Shown here: positions 35,019-45,592 of the stretch, piece after piece | Layout: every line of letters starts with the position of its first letter | How positions within the stretch are numbered: the first letter of the stretch is position 1 | Assembly (NCBI GenBank): GCA_029215795.1 | Contig: JARDYH010000002.1 | Coordinates: forward strand, 60,613,001-60,677,000 | Direction: 5' to 3' | Source of the DNA: Anniella stebbinsi | Lineage: Eukaryota; Chordata; Lepidosauria; Squamata; Anniellidae | DNA length: 64,000 nt | The notes under the pieces: model-generated | What the model saw: the letters and a program-made list of their open reading frames with translations, nothing else | Database searches by the model: none | Told to the model about the DNA's origin: nothing | Program-made: the position numbers and the translations under genes

Positions 35019-35732
35019 GGCCTCATCTACAAGAATTCGGCTTTACGCCTGGTTAGCCGATTATGCGCATCTTCTCGGAAGCGCTTTATCGGAAATGCTT
35101 GTATGCAGGAGGTAATTAAGCACTCAACAGGTGACCTTACCGGTTGTTTCAAATGCGCTTTACAGGTAGTTTATGCGGAGAATCGCTTGTTCATATAGGC
35201 AAAATGCGCGTTAACGGAAGGAGCAAAATAAAACTCGCTATTTAACGCGCATTCGTTAATGTGCATAATCGGAGAGAAAATGCGCCTCTACGCCTGATTT
35301 GCGCTCCATTCTTGTAGAGGTAATTTTTTTAATGCGCCTTGAAAGAGCTTTAAATGCCACTTGGGTCCCCTCTACAAGGATTCGCTTTTGCGCCTGGTTA
35401 GCCGATTATGCGCATAATCGCAAAAGTGCATTTACACCTAATACCTCTGCACGAGAGGCGGTGAGAGGCGGCGAAGCGCATTAAGGGATGACCAAAATGC
35501 GCTTTACAAGTAGTTAATGCACATAATCGCTTGTTCACATAGTCAAAATGCGCTTTAACGGCTGGAGCAAAATAAAACTCGCTGTTTAACGCACATTCGA
35601 TAATGCGCATAATCGGAGAGATAACACGCCTCTACGCCCGATTTGCGCTCCGTTCTTGTAGAGGTAATTTTTTTAAAGCGCCTTGAAAGAGCTTTAAACC
35701 TCTCTTGTAGAGGCAGCCTTGTAGAGGCAGCC
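35019..35732. mobile_element. Harbinger MITE copy 4, split by copy 5
   Basis: The left part 35019-35363 starts GGCCTCATCTACAAG. The missing last 11 bp (TAGAGGCAGCC) are at 35722-35732 beyond the inserted copy. Joined length is 356 bp, the family norm. Flanks TAA and TCT do not match. It is more diverged than the insert (for example ATGCGCATCTTCTCGG for ATGCGCATAATCGC), in keeping with it being older. Confidence 0.85.
35364..35718. mobile_element. Harbinger MITE copy 5 (355 bp), nested in copy 4
   Basis: Ends GGTCCCCTCTACAAG and CTTGTAGAGGCAGCC with a perfect TTG duplication (35361-35363, 35719-35721) that lies within the right terminal repeat of copy 4. Confidence 0.92.
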
Positions 35733-37104
35733 TCTGATAGACAACAGACTGGAGGATGCATTGGCAAGAATAGCTGCAGTGGCTTCATTACCTGACAGAG
35801 CATCAGAGTTCAAGATAGAAGGGGAATCTTCAGGCTGCATTCTGGCTACCTTACAGGCTTTACTGGCTGAACCAGGTTGAAGAAAGGGGGTGGGGGGACC
35901 GGAAACAGTGAAACTCCAACTCTTGCTCATCTGGGTGCTGGGTAACCTGTCCATACCAGATTTTGGCCCCTGGATGATCAGTTCATGCCTGGATAATCAG
36001 CTCATGCCTGAGCTTTAAGGCTTTGGTCAGTTCAGCAGGTTTCTCCCAAACAGTTGCCCCAAATCTGTTCCCTAGCTGAACCCAGATACCCCTAACAATA
36101 CCTTTTAACTTCCTTACTCATGGCCTTGTTTCTGAGTTCAGGAGTTGGCAGTTTTTTTTGGTCTTGCATCCCCCTCCATTCCAAAATTGTGAAAATTATA
36201 TGCAATAACATTGTAGTTTGTATTGTTTTGTCCTGAAGATAATACCCCAGGGAAGACCAAAAAACTGCCAACTCCTGAACTCGGATTAGCATGAAAATAA
36301 AATCCTTCTCAGACCCCAATGGGATGATTAGCCAGTGCTTGGAGTATCCCTGACTGGTTTGGGGATGCTGAGAGTTGTAGGACTTTTTCCTGTCTAAAAA
36401 TGCATAGAATTGCACTCTTAGTGGCTGAACCACCACAGGGGAAAAAGTTGAGATGCAAACTTCTTACACAGAAAGGTTGCTACAATGGCCCCAAGATAGG
36501 ATGGTGTTTTTAATTAGGCTGTATTTGGGTGTGTTGAAAGAAAAATAACTCTAAGTACCGGTTCATGAAATGTGCCAATCTGGATGTGCTCTACTTAATA
36601 ATTTGACTCCACTCCTCCTAGAAACTTTTTATCTAATGTGACAAATAAGTGGAAGTGGGAGATGGTAAAATTCTGTTTCATGTGCTCTTCTCTAAGTAGG
36701 CCATCTTGACACCAAGGCATATTTCATTAAGATACCCACAGCAGTTAACATTCCACAAACAAGCAAAGCAGCCCTCCTCTTGCCCTTGCATCCTTTTCCA
36801 CTGGTCTAGATGAAAGAAAGCATTCTCTCTTTGTCAGCCTATAGCCAAGTGTACAGGATTTTTTCTGATAGTGTGCAAGGCCATGCCAGGCAGATTTGTG
36901 ACACCTGTAAAGGAAGCAGGAATTCAAAGCATGAAAGAAAGCAAAGTGATAAAGAGCTCTTTATTGGCAGGCTTTGACAGGTTTATTTTATTGGTAAAAT
37001 GATACAGATTAATCATAATTTAATTCCACCAGCATTTGTAATGAATGAAAGACTCATATACAATAAACCCCAGTCTGGTACAAGTTGATATGACAAAAGT
37101 GGGA
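35733..37104. other. No gene recognised
   Basis: Mixed sequence. A phrase TTTTTGGTCTTGCATCC... with a nearby inverted match (ACCAAAAAACTGCC at 36257) suggests a short inverted repeat at about 36135-36285. No exon found. Confidence 0.4.
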
Positions 37105-38203
37105 CAGATAGAACAACTATTAGGTGGATCCGCAGATGGCTACAGAATCATACTCAAAGAGTGCTTATCAATGGTACCTTCTCAAACTGTGGGGAGGAAA
37201 TGAGCGGGGTACCGCAAGGAATGCTTATCAAATTTGCAGATGACACAAAATTGGGTGGGATAGCTAATATCCTGGAAAACAAAAACAAACTTAAAAGTGA
37301 TCTTGATAGACTAGAGTGCTGGGCTGAAAATAATAGAATGAAATTTAATAGAGATAAATGCCAAGGTCTACACCTAGGAAAAAGAAGCCAAATGCACAGT
37401 TACAAGATGGGGGATACTTGGCTCAGCAGTACTACAAGCGAGAAGGATCTTGGAATTGTTGTAGATCACAAGCTGAATATGAGCCAACACTGATGTGGCT
37501 GCAAAAAAGGCAAATTCTATTTGGGCTGCATTAATAGAAGCTTCCAAATCACGCGAGGTACTGGTTCCCCTCTATTCGGCACTGGTTAGGCCCCATCTTG
37601 AGTATTGCGTCCAGTTCTGGGCACCACGCTTCAAGATGCAGACAAGCTGGAGGGGGTTCAGAGGAGAGCAACGAGGATGATCAGGGGTCTGGAAACAAAG
37701 CCCTATGAGGAGAGACTGAAAGAACTGGGCATGTTTAGCCTGGAAAAAAGAAGACTGAGGGGAGACATGATGGCACATGGAGGAGGACCATGATCTCTTC
37801 TCAATCATCCCAGAGTGCAGCCCTACATGGTTTGGGTCCAGGGTACCTACGGGATCGCCTTCTCCCGTACAATCCGCCCTGCACACTTAGGTCCTCTGGG
37901 AAGAACTTACTCAAGCCAGCCAGAACTAGGCTGGCGGGTGTTACCCAGAGGACCTTCTCTTCCATCGCTCCCAGACTATGGAATGGTCTGTCGGAGGAGG
38001 TTAGACAAATTGACAGTCTTCATGAATTTAAGAGAGTCATGAAGACTGTCCTCTTCCGACAGGCCTATCCAGATGAATTTTAAGATGTTTTTAATGTTGT
38101 ATTTTTTCTCTTTTTAAATTTTTGTAACTGTTGTGATTTTTATGTTTTATATTGTTGTTGTTCCCCGCCTCGATCCGGAGGGAGAGGCGGGCTACAAATA
38201 AAA

Positions 38204-38239
<36 letters not shown>

Positions 38240-38495
38240 GAATAATGGGCTCAAGTTACAGGAAGCCAGATGATGGCTGGACCTCAGGAAAAAACTTCCT
38301 TACTGTTAGAGCAGTACGACAATGGAACCAATTACCTAGGGAGGTCATGGGCTCTCCTACACTAGAGGCATTCAAGAAGCAGCTAGACAGCCATCTGTCA
38401 GGTATGCTTTAAGGTGGATTCCTGCATTGAGCAGGGGGTTGGAGTCCATGGCCTTATAGGCCCCTTCGAACTTTACTATTCTATGATATGAAACC
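37105..38495 (+). pseudogene. CR1 LINE: reverse-transcriptase C-terminal part and 3' end
   Basis: The protein pieces are clearly CR1 ORF2: SGVPQG, then [63 protein letters not shown] and [20 protein letters not shown]. The segment between SGVPQG and KFADD is deleted, and frameshifts occur near 37490 and 37660. After an inserted L2 fragment (37818-38238) the CR1 resumes with AATAATGGGCTCAAGTTACA and ends near 38495 in the CR1-type ACTATTCTATGAT terminus. It is 5'-truncated and inactive. Confidence 0.88.
37818..38238 (+). mobile_element. L2-clade LINE 3' fragment inserted into CR1
   Basis: Encodes LGPGYLRDRLLPYNPP, TFSSIAPRLWNGLSEEV and SLHEFKRVMKTVLF, the L2 ORF2 C-terminus. It is followed by a T-rich UTR, CCCCGCCTCGATCCGGAGGG, AGAGGCGGG and about 11 ATT units. 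It interrupts the CR1 phrase CCCAGAGTGCAG / AATAATGGGC, so it arrived after the CR1. No target duplication is obvious. Confidence 0.85.
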
Positions 38496-39699
38496 CAGTG
38501 ATAAATCACACCATTGAAATGGGGACATGCTAATTCCTCCCTTTTCCCTGTAATTGCTGCAATTATTTTTCTTCAATGCTGTAGAGACACCCTCTCCCCT
38601 CTAGTGATACCCTAGTATATTCCATACTTTGAAAGATGGCTGAGAGGAATTTCTGTCTATGATTAAAGCTGAAAAGAGTGATAAAATTTGGAATTGGTCT
38701 TATAGAGTTTTCGGTGTTTAGATTTGGTATTAAGGCTGCAGCCCTATAGCCATCTAACTAGAAGTAAGCTTCATTTGTGAGTTACCTGGAGGCTGGAAGC
38801 ACCAGGTAACTCTCTCTGATATAGCACATCTGCTGTTTGTTGAAGTGTTGTCTCCTTGCATACGTATAAATATTGTGCATCTTAATTCTACAATGCTCAC
38901 TTATCTCTTGGAATGGAAACCATACCTGGTATTGTTGCCCTGGAACTTCTCACCACTTGTTGCAATGGAGATCTCACAATAATTTTAAATAGCTTGGCTC
39001 AATTAAAAGGAAAAAGGAGGGTATTTGTTCTCCCCACTTTTTCCTGGGGCTTGTCTATATGTCCCATTGTGGCTGCGCAGTGGCACGGCATTGTTTATAT
39101 GATGCAGCTGCCAACTTGCAGCCCCCTGAAACTGAGCTTTTTCGAAGGGTCGTTTTACTGCAGCTTTTTCAATTACTCCAATGCAAATCAAGTTGGCAAC
39201 ACTTTCCATTTACCTAGCACAGCTTTCTCCCTTGCTAAATGTTACTCTTCAGCAATACAGCATGAAAATCAGGGGTGTCGCTGGGAGTTACTGGAGTAAT
39301 GTGGGGGAGGGGGAAGCATCCCAGGCATTCAACCGGAGTGGAGGTAGTGGGACTTGGAGACAGAGGGGCTTGAGCCCCACCACCTCTCATTTCACCAATT
39401 AAACTATGCCATGAAAGGGGGCAGTGAAGAGAAGGGAGAATCCTGGGATGCCCTCCCCCACTTCTGCTGTCCCCCTGATGTGCTCATATTAAATAAGGAG
39501 TAGCTTTCTCCCCTCACTCTCAGCTGTTGCAGCTGTTGTAGTTGCCATATAACTCTATTGGTGATGCTTCGCAGCAGCGATGCTGCAGGGTTTTGGAGGA
39601 ATCAAGAGGCAAAGCGGTGTTATATAGACATGGGCCTGCATGTGTTTGGATCAATACAAGTTCAATGCTTGTTTGCAAAGGCATTTTGGGTGTTTTTTT
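38496..39699. other. No gene recognised
   Basis: Around 39040-39180 the order TATATG..CC, TGTGGCTGCG.AGTGGC and CTGCAGCTTTTTC is shared loosely with 57240-57360, indicating a common old repeat. Otherwise unremarkable. Confidence 0.4.
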
Positions 39700-39860
39700 T
39701 TAAAGGATTATTTTTTCCTATTCTTTCTGTTTGTTTTATATATGCTGTTATTTTAGCCTTGTTGATTTTTAAATTGTTATTAAATTTTGTGTATATTTAC
39801 TTTTGCTTCTGTTAGCCACCCAAAATGTTTCTGTAAAACAGATTTTTTTAAAAAAATAAA
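39700..39860 (+). mobile_element. LINE 3' tail fragment
   Basis: T-rich segment ending TTAGCCACCCAAAATG ... AAAAAAATAAA, resembling the L2/CR1 tails in the window. Confidence 0.4.
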
Positions 39861-39927
39861 GGTACAATCCTTTGGTCTCAGGGACACTGGGATAGACAGA
39901 AAGATAGAATCTCCCCATATGAGGTCA

Positions 39928-40282
39928 GGGTGCCTCTACAAGAGAGGTTTAATGCACTTTGAAGGTTCATTAAAAATTTTACCTCTACAAGAACGGAGCG
40001 CAAATCGGGCGTAGAGGCGCGCTATCTCCCCGATAATGCGCATTTTTGAATGCGCGTTAAATCGCGAGTTTTATTTTGCTCCGGCCATTAAAGCGCATTT
40101 TCCCCATGTGAACAAGCGATTATGCGCATTAACTTCTTGTAAAGCGCTTTTTGGACATCTATTAATGCGTTTCGCCGCCTCTCGCCGCCTCCCGTGCAGA
40201 GGGATTAGGAGTAAATGCGCGTCTGCGATTATGCGCATAATCGGCTAACCAGGCGCAAAAGCGAATCCTTGTAGAGGGAACC
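39928..40282. mobile_element. Harbinger MITE copy 6 (355 bp)
   Basis: Ends GGGTGCCTCTACAAG and CTTGTAGAGGGAACC with a perfect TCA duplication (39925-39927, 40283-40285). It lies in the same orientation as the 9.9-kb element and aligns with 46803-46970 from the left end. Confidence 0.92.
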
Positions 40283-40285
40283 TCA

Positions 40286-41490
40286 GACACAGATCCATGC
40301 TCCTCACCCCTCAGATGCTGGAGCTCTGATATCAGGGAAAGGAAAAGAAGAGAAGATTGGGGCTATGGCATGGGTGGAACAAGTGGAGCTTTGTATTTGA
40401 AGGCTCCAAAGCTATCCTAGCTCCAAACCATGCCCCCAACATGGGGGGGGGCATTGAGACCAGCCCTGGAGTTGGTCTAAATTATTTCCTTCCCATTGTG
40501 AGCAATTGAAAGGAAACAGTTCAAAGAAAACACAATGGAGGAAGAGTGGTGAACCCTGCTCCTCCTCCTCTTCCACCCTGCCAGGGCTTTGGTAATATCC
40601 TGCTTGAGAATTTTGGTGGTGTTGGAGTGCTCTAACCACAGAGTGCTCCACCTGAACTGTAGGATTGCTCTGCAAGTGCCCAGCCCCCCGACTTGCTTCA
40701 GAGGACTTTTCAGAGCCTGCAAAACAGCCTTGATTCAACTCAGGGCACTTCAAGGGGAGGCATCTTGCCTTAGTACTGAAGCCGAAGTGAGATTCATCCC
40801 CCTCAAAGTGGGTGAACGATGTGGGTTCCTGTGTGCCGGCTGTGTTGCTGACACCCAGGAAAGCTGGGCACAAGGCTGACCAGGAGTCCATTGGGCTCCC
40901 AACTACCTTCGCCCCCTTCCCCCACCAACTCAGAGCTGCCACTACCGGGACTTACCTTTAAATCATGTCTTCCTCCTGAGAGCCAAGCCACAATGTAAAG
41001 TTACCACAAGGGCTCTCTATTGTTAATATATATATATGGCAGAAGCAGCTGTAAAGGGTGACCAGGCATGATGAGGAGAGCTGGAAGGGAGAGGGAGGTG
41101 AGTCTGATGAGTCCAATGGACTCACCTGGACTCACAGCTGGCCTTGTACCGGCTTTCTTGGATGGGCAGTTGGGTGGGGAGAGAGTGGCCCAGCGCCTTC
41201 TTGAATTGGCCCGAAGTGTCCCGAGGCGTTGGTGTTGATCTGATTTGGCCTTTGGGTCCCTTGGACTGACCTGATACCGCCTTGGATTCAGGCTGAGGCA
41301 GGTTGAATCAGCCTACCTCAGCTAGTATTCAGGGATTTGGCCCAAGGCGGTGCACAGCCCTATTATTTTAGAAGGTTTGTTGAAGATATGAATGTGCTCT
41401 CATATCTGGTTGAAATGACATACCAGTGCAATGGTATGCTTTTGATACCATTGAACAGGTTCTTCTGGGCCATGTGTTCAGGACAGGGAC
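40286..41490. other. No gene recognised
   Basis: A 176-codon open frame (40412-40942, minus strand) shows no domain. The phrase GGTGCACAGCCCTATTAT at about 41350-41368 resembles the right end of the hAT element at 14822-15332, but no left partner is visible. Short (TA)n at 41026-41037. Confidence 0.4.
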
Positions 41491-41499
41491 CACGGGTAT

Positions 41500-41705
41500 A
41501 TTAATTAATGAATTAATTAATTACATTTATATCCTGCCTTTTTTTCTTCTTAAGGAACCAAAGGCAGAATACATAATCCTCCTTCTCTTCATTTTTATCC
41601 TCACAACAACAACCCTGTGAAGTATGTCGGGCTGAGAGTCTGTGACTGGTCCAAAGTCACCCAGAACAGGAGCTCCCATCTCCCAGTCCAACACTACACC
41701 ACACT
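41500..41705 (-). mobile_element. LINE/SINE 3' tail, antisense
   Basis: TTTATATCCTGCCTTT, then TTTATCCTCACAACAAC, CCCTGTGAAGTATGTC, CAAAGTCACCCAG and ACTACACCACACTGGCTCCC, a well-known vertebrate tail arrangement that ends at the start of the L2 piece at 41715. Confidence 0.65.
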
Positions 41706-41714
41706 GGCTCCCTG

Positions 41715-42605
41715 TTCTCCATTGGGTCCTCTCTTATCTGAATAGCCATTTCCAGAGGTTCCTCATGGTACTTATGTTATGCAGCTAGGGTCTGTTTGTC
41801 CCCTGTGCTGTTTAACGTCTATATAGAACTGTTGAGTGTGGACATCTAGAAATCTGTGGGGAAGTACAATCAATATGCTGATGACATCCAACTTATTTTT
41901 CATAGGTGACACTGTGCTCAATCAGTGTCTGGATTCAATAGTGGACTGGATATGGAGTACTATCCACTATAAAATAAAATAATTTGCACATAAAATGTTG
42001 GTTTATTGTATTTTCAAAATAAAAATAAAAATGTCAAGATGCCACCTGATATTCCCTGTAATTAATTTTTTTCTGAAACCCCTTCAACCCCAAATGCTCC
42101 CATTTCATTTGGTAAATATTAAATATCCTCCACTACAATATAAAAAACATTTGCACATAAAACATTTGTTTATTGAAAATTGAAAAGAAAAATTAAAACA
42201 TCAAAATGCCACCTGATCCTTTCCTGTAATTAATCTTTCCTTATTTGTGCCAGGACAGCAAATATTCCCACTCCAGCACCACAAAATGCAAGAAATAAAT
42301 AAAATAAATTTTAAAAATGGAATAAAAGATCAATGGGTCCTAAAATGAATTTTTTTAAAAAAATTACATGTTTTTATTTGGTCTTTTGTACTGATAATTC
42401 TGTGTTGCTGTAAGTAATCTTGGCAATACTTGTGATTGAGAATATTATAAGTATTTAAAATTAAATATTTTTTATTACTTAAGTATTATATGAATTACTT
42501 CTATAAGTATTTTAAATAAAATATAAAAATAACATAAAAAATGGGTCAACAAATTGAAGCTTAATCCAGATAAGGAGATACTGTTGGGTAGTTCATCCGA
42601 CTTGG
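41715..42605 (+). pseudogene. L2-clade reverse-transcriptase relic, interrupted
   Basis: 41780-41920 reads SPVLFNVYIE and NQYADDIQLIF, the L2 RT domains around the catalytic YADD. 42540-42605 continues as WVNKLKLNPDKEILLGSS. Between them (about 41990-42535) is an unrelated AT-rich insert with a twice-repeated block (TTTGCACATAAAA.., TTTATTG, CCACCTGAT, CCTGTAATTAAT). The RT is 5' and 3' truncated. Confidence 0.75.
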
Positions 42606-42627
42606 GAAGTGGTTCTCTTCTCTTCTC

Positions 42628-42780
42628 AGAACACAAGAAGAGCCATGCTGGATCAGAACAAGGGATCATCTAGTCTGGCATTCAGTTCACACAGGGGCCA
42701 TCCAGATGTGGATGGGAGATCCACAAGCAAGACATGAGTGCAACAGCATCCTCCTGCCCATGTTCCCTACCACTTTAGGA
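42628..42780 (+). mobile_element. SINE/LINE-type fragment
   Basis: AGAGCCATGCTGGATCAGA, GGGATCATCTAGTCTGGC and CATTCAGTTCACACAG recall the start of the repeat at 26640. Confidence 0.55.
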
Positions 42781-43075
42781 CTGTTGGACTTGGAGGAAGG
42801 CAGATTGGGCATGCGTCAAGACTGGGAAGGAAGTCAGGACAAGAAACAGGCCCAGAGACTGCAGAGGAAGCAGAAATAAATGCAAACCATAATATTAGGC
42901 ACATCAAGGATTCTGCACAAGATATGTTGCTGAGCCTACTAGAAGTCCATCTCATGTTCCTTTGACTGGGAACAAGGTACAGACAATGAGCCCAGTAGAC
43001 ATATTGCTTCCAGCAATGCTATGTCCTGACCAAGCAAGAAGGCCTGGCCTCAGCAAGCTGGTGTGCCCTCTAGAA

Positions 43076-45265
43076 TAGCTGACCATATGTCAGGAAAAAC
43101 CAGGACATGTCAGGATTTTTGGTAACAAATCCGGGAAGGGGGAAATTTGAAGAAAAATCCAGATTTTTTCCATACCAAATTTGAAGCAGATCTGTTCATT
43201 TGTTGATTTTTAGAATAAAAAAATTTGAGGTTTTAAAATTAAGTTTTTTAAAAAATATATATCATTGTTAAGGATAAACAGATTAAATTTAGCACCATGA
43301 TAACTCTTGAGTAGGGCTTTCATCATGAGTTTGAAGCAGATCTGTTCATTGTTGGTTTTTAGGAAGTTTTTAAATTTTGAGGTTATAAAATTATTTAAAA
43401 ACAACAACAACTGGAGCTATACCCTTCAAACCCAGGTTGTCAAACCTCCTCTTTGGGATTTCAACCCTTGGCATCAAGGGTAGGGTGACCAGATAAAATC
43501 CAGGTCAGGGCTCATGTAACTTTAACAGTTGTAGAGAAAAGGGGATTTCAGCCAGTGTCATTTGTATGCAATTAGTTCCTGGTGAAATTTCCTCTTCATC
43601 ACAACTGTTAAAGTTGCAGGGGCCCTGCCTTCTTTTGTATCTGGTCACTCTAGCATATGCATGCACCTTTAACTGTTGTGATGATGAGGGAATATCACCA
43701 GGAACTAATTGCATACAAATGACACTACCTGAAATTCCCTTTTCTCTACAACTGTTAAAGTTACATGAGCCCTGACCTGGATTTTATCTGGTCAGCCTAA
43801 TCAAGGGGATCTCAAGTATTTAGCTAAGAAGTGCTAGGTTAGCATGGCAGTTTTCCTGTTGCAGATTGGTGGGCAGTCGGGCACCTGGAGCTCAGCAGAG
43901 GCGAGGCATCCACAGATCAAAATGTGGGAAAAGAGAGGTCAGTCAAAGCAGCCCACAGTGCAAAACAGAATGGGCCAGAGGCCTTTTTCTCAGAGTTCTA
44001 CATCATGGGTGATGAAGGGCCATCCTTAGAGAAAAACTCTCATGACCAATGGTGAGGTGCCAGTCAAGAAAGAGGCTTTCATCTTTGTGGATGCCCTGTT
44101 GCTGTGGATGTTGGAACCCATTGCTTTGCTTCGCTACCCCTTCTCTTCCACTTCACTTTGTTCACTTGTGAGCTAGCTCTGTCTGCACTGGTGGCATGCA
44201 ATGCAGAACATTTGAAGTGCATGTTGGAGAAAAATGGATAGATTTGTGGCTTGGGCTGGCTGGCATATCTCTTAGAGATAGAGTTAGACTGAAGACACGT
44301 CAGAGATAGCTGTGAACCCTGAGAGGCTGGCCTGCCACACAGAGCCTTTCAAGAGTGTCTTAGAGTCCAGTGTGTTGGTGCAGGCAGAGGCAGCTGGCAG
44401 TGGTGGTGGTTTTTAAAGTAAGAGTCACCAGACATGACCAAGCAATGAGCTGGCACCCTTTCCCACAGCCACAGGGTACTAGTGCACAGTCCGGCTGGAC
44501 TGTTGGGAGAGTTTGGAAGAGGGAGGGAGATTGATTGTTTGAGGCTGAAGGCTTTGGTTTGGCTGCAATGACTTAGGGCGGATCTACACATGAGTTTTTT
44601 GACGTTTTATAAGGGTTATGAAAACTCTTTGGGCCACAGGGCATTAGAAAGAGGGACCCAGAGCCACGTGTTTGTGCAGGAAGTAGACAGGAGTTCAAAG
44701 TCTGGATGTGTGAAGTGATGTCAACTCACAAACCTTGAGAAGCTAATGTGTATAAGTGAGAAGTGTTTAAGGGTGAAGTAGTGTCTGCCGCCCACAACAC
44801 CCACCCTAACATTAGAGAAACGTGTGACAATCATACACAAGTTTTTTTAAAAATTGAACATTAAAAATAAAAAAAGCCAATCAACCAGCCGGCAGCAAGC
44901 CCTGTTAATAGCAGCTTGAAGTGGAGTGGGGATACAATCAGAAAAGATATTTGAGGGAAGGGGAAAATGTATCACACAGAGTATAGCAACAAAGTACAGC
45001 AAAAGCTACAAAAGTAGGAATGAGTGAAGTTAATTTCAGATACATTGTTCTTTATTTCAGTGATTTTAACATTAACATGTTATGTAGAACAGATTTGTCT
45101 TAATTGTGTGCTGTAAAATCCGACATGTGGCCAAGGTTATGTTCAGGTGGGCACCCCCTCCCCTTGGTGCTGGACATGCCCCCTGGGGCCAGACATCTTG
45201 ATGGGGACACCCCTTTGGGGGCCGAGCATGTTGTTCTCCTTTTTGATTTCCAAAATATGGTCACT
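43076..45265 (+). mobile_element. hAT-like relic, about 1.9 kb plus a nested MITE; inverted copy at 62156
   Basis: Left end TAGCTGACCATATG and right end CCAAAATATGGTCAC are degraded forms of the TAGGGTGACCATATTTT terminus that is intact at 62156 in the inverted copy. From 43808 to 45250 it runs parallel to the reverse complement of 62160-63965 with scattered substitutions and indels. No transposase is recognisable in any frame. A MITE at 43481-43799 is inserted in it. Confidence 0.7.
43481..43799. mobile_element. hAT-type MITE (319 bp) with proven empty site
   Basis: Ends TAGGGTGACCAGATAAAA and TTTTATCTGGTCAGCCTA lie in a perfect 8-bp duplication ATCAAGGG (43473-43480, 43800-43807). The inverted paralogue carries a single ATCAAGGG (as CCCTTGAT at 63966-63973) with continuous flanking sequence, the empty site before insertion. 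Confidence 0.95.
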
Positions 45266-45282
45266 GGTGACCATATTTTGGT
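45251..45282. repeat. Perfect palindrome, 15-bp arms
   Basis: CCAAAATATGGTCAC, then TG, then GTGACCATATTTTGG. It is two hAT-type termini joined end to end at the right boundary of the relic. Confidence 0.9.
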
Positions 45283-45484
45283 AATGCTGGCTGGGAATTA
45301 TGGGAGTTGTAGTCCAACACATCTGGAGGGTATCAGGTTGGGAAGGCTGGCATATGGCATCCTCAGGCAGTTGTTGGGAACCTAGCACCCCAAGAAAGGT
45401 CCACTGCTGAGACCTGCAACTGGGTCTGGGAGGCATCATTTTTTAAACATAGGTTTTTATTCCTGTTTCAGGTCTAAGAACAAC

Positions 45485-45592
45485 TAGGGTGACCATATGA
45501 AGAGGAGGACAGGGCTCTTGTATCTCTAACAGTTGCATAGAAAAGGGAATTTCAGCAGGCATCATTTGTATGCATGCAGCACATGGTGAAAT
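45485..45592. mobile_element. hAT-type MITE fragment, left 108 bp
   Basis: Starts TAGGGTGACCATATGAAG and follows the family to GCACATGGTGAAAT, then breaks off into TATATA sequence. Confidence 0.8.

Noticed and set aside
40412..40942. 176-codon minus-strand open frame
   Set aside because: No domain, no splice context, and overlapping open frames on the other strand; no supporting feature seen.
43838..45260. hAT transposase in the 1.9-kb relic
   Set aside because: Neither copy shows a BED zinc finger or hAT dimerisation motif in any frame.
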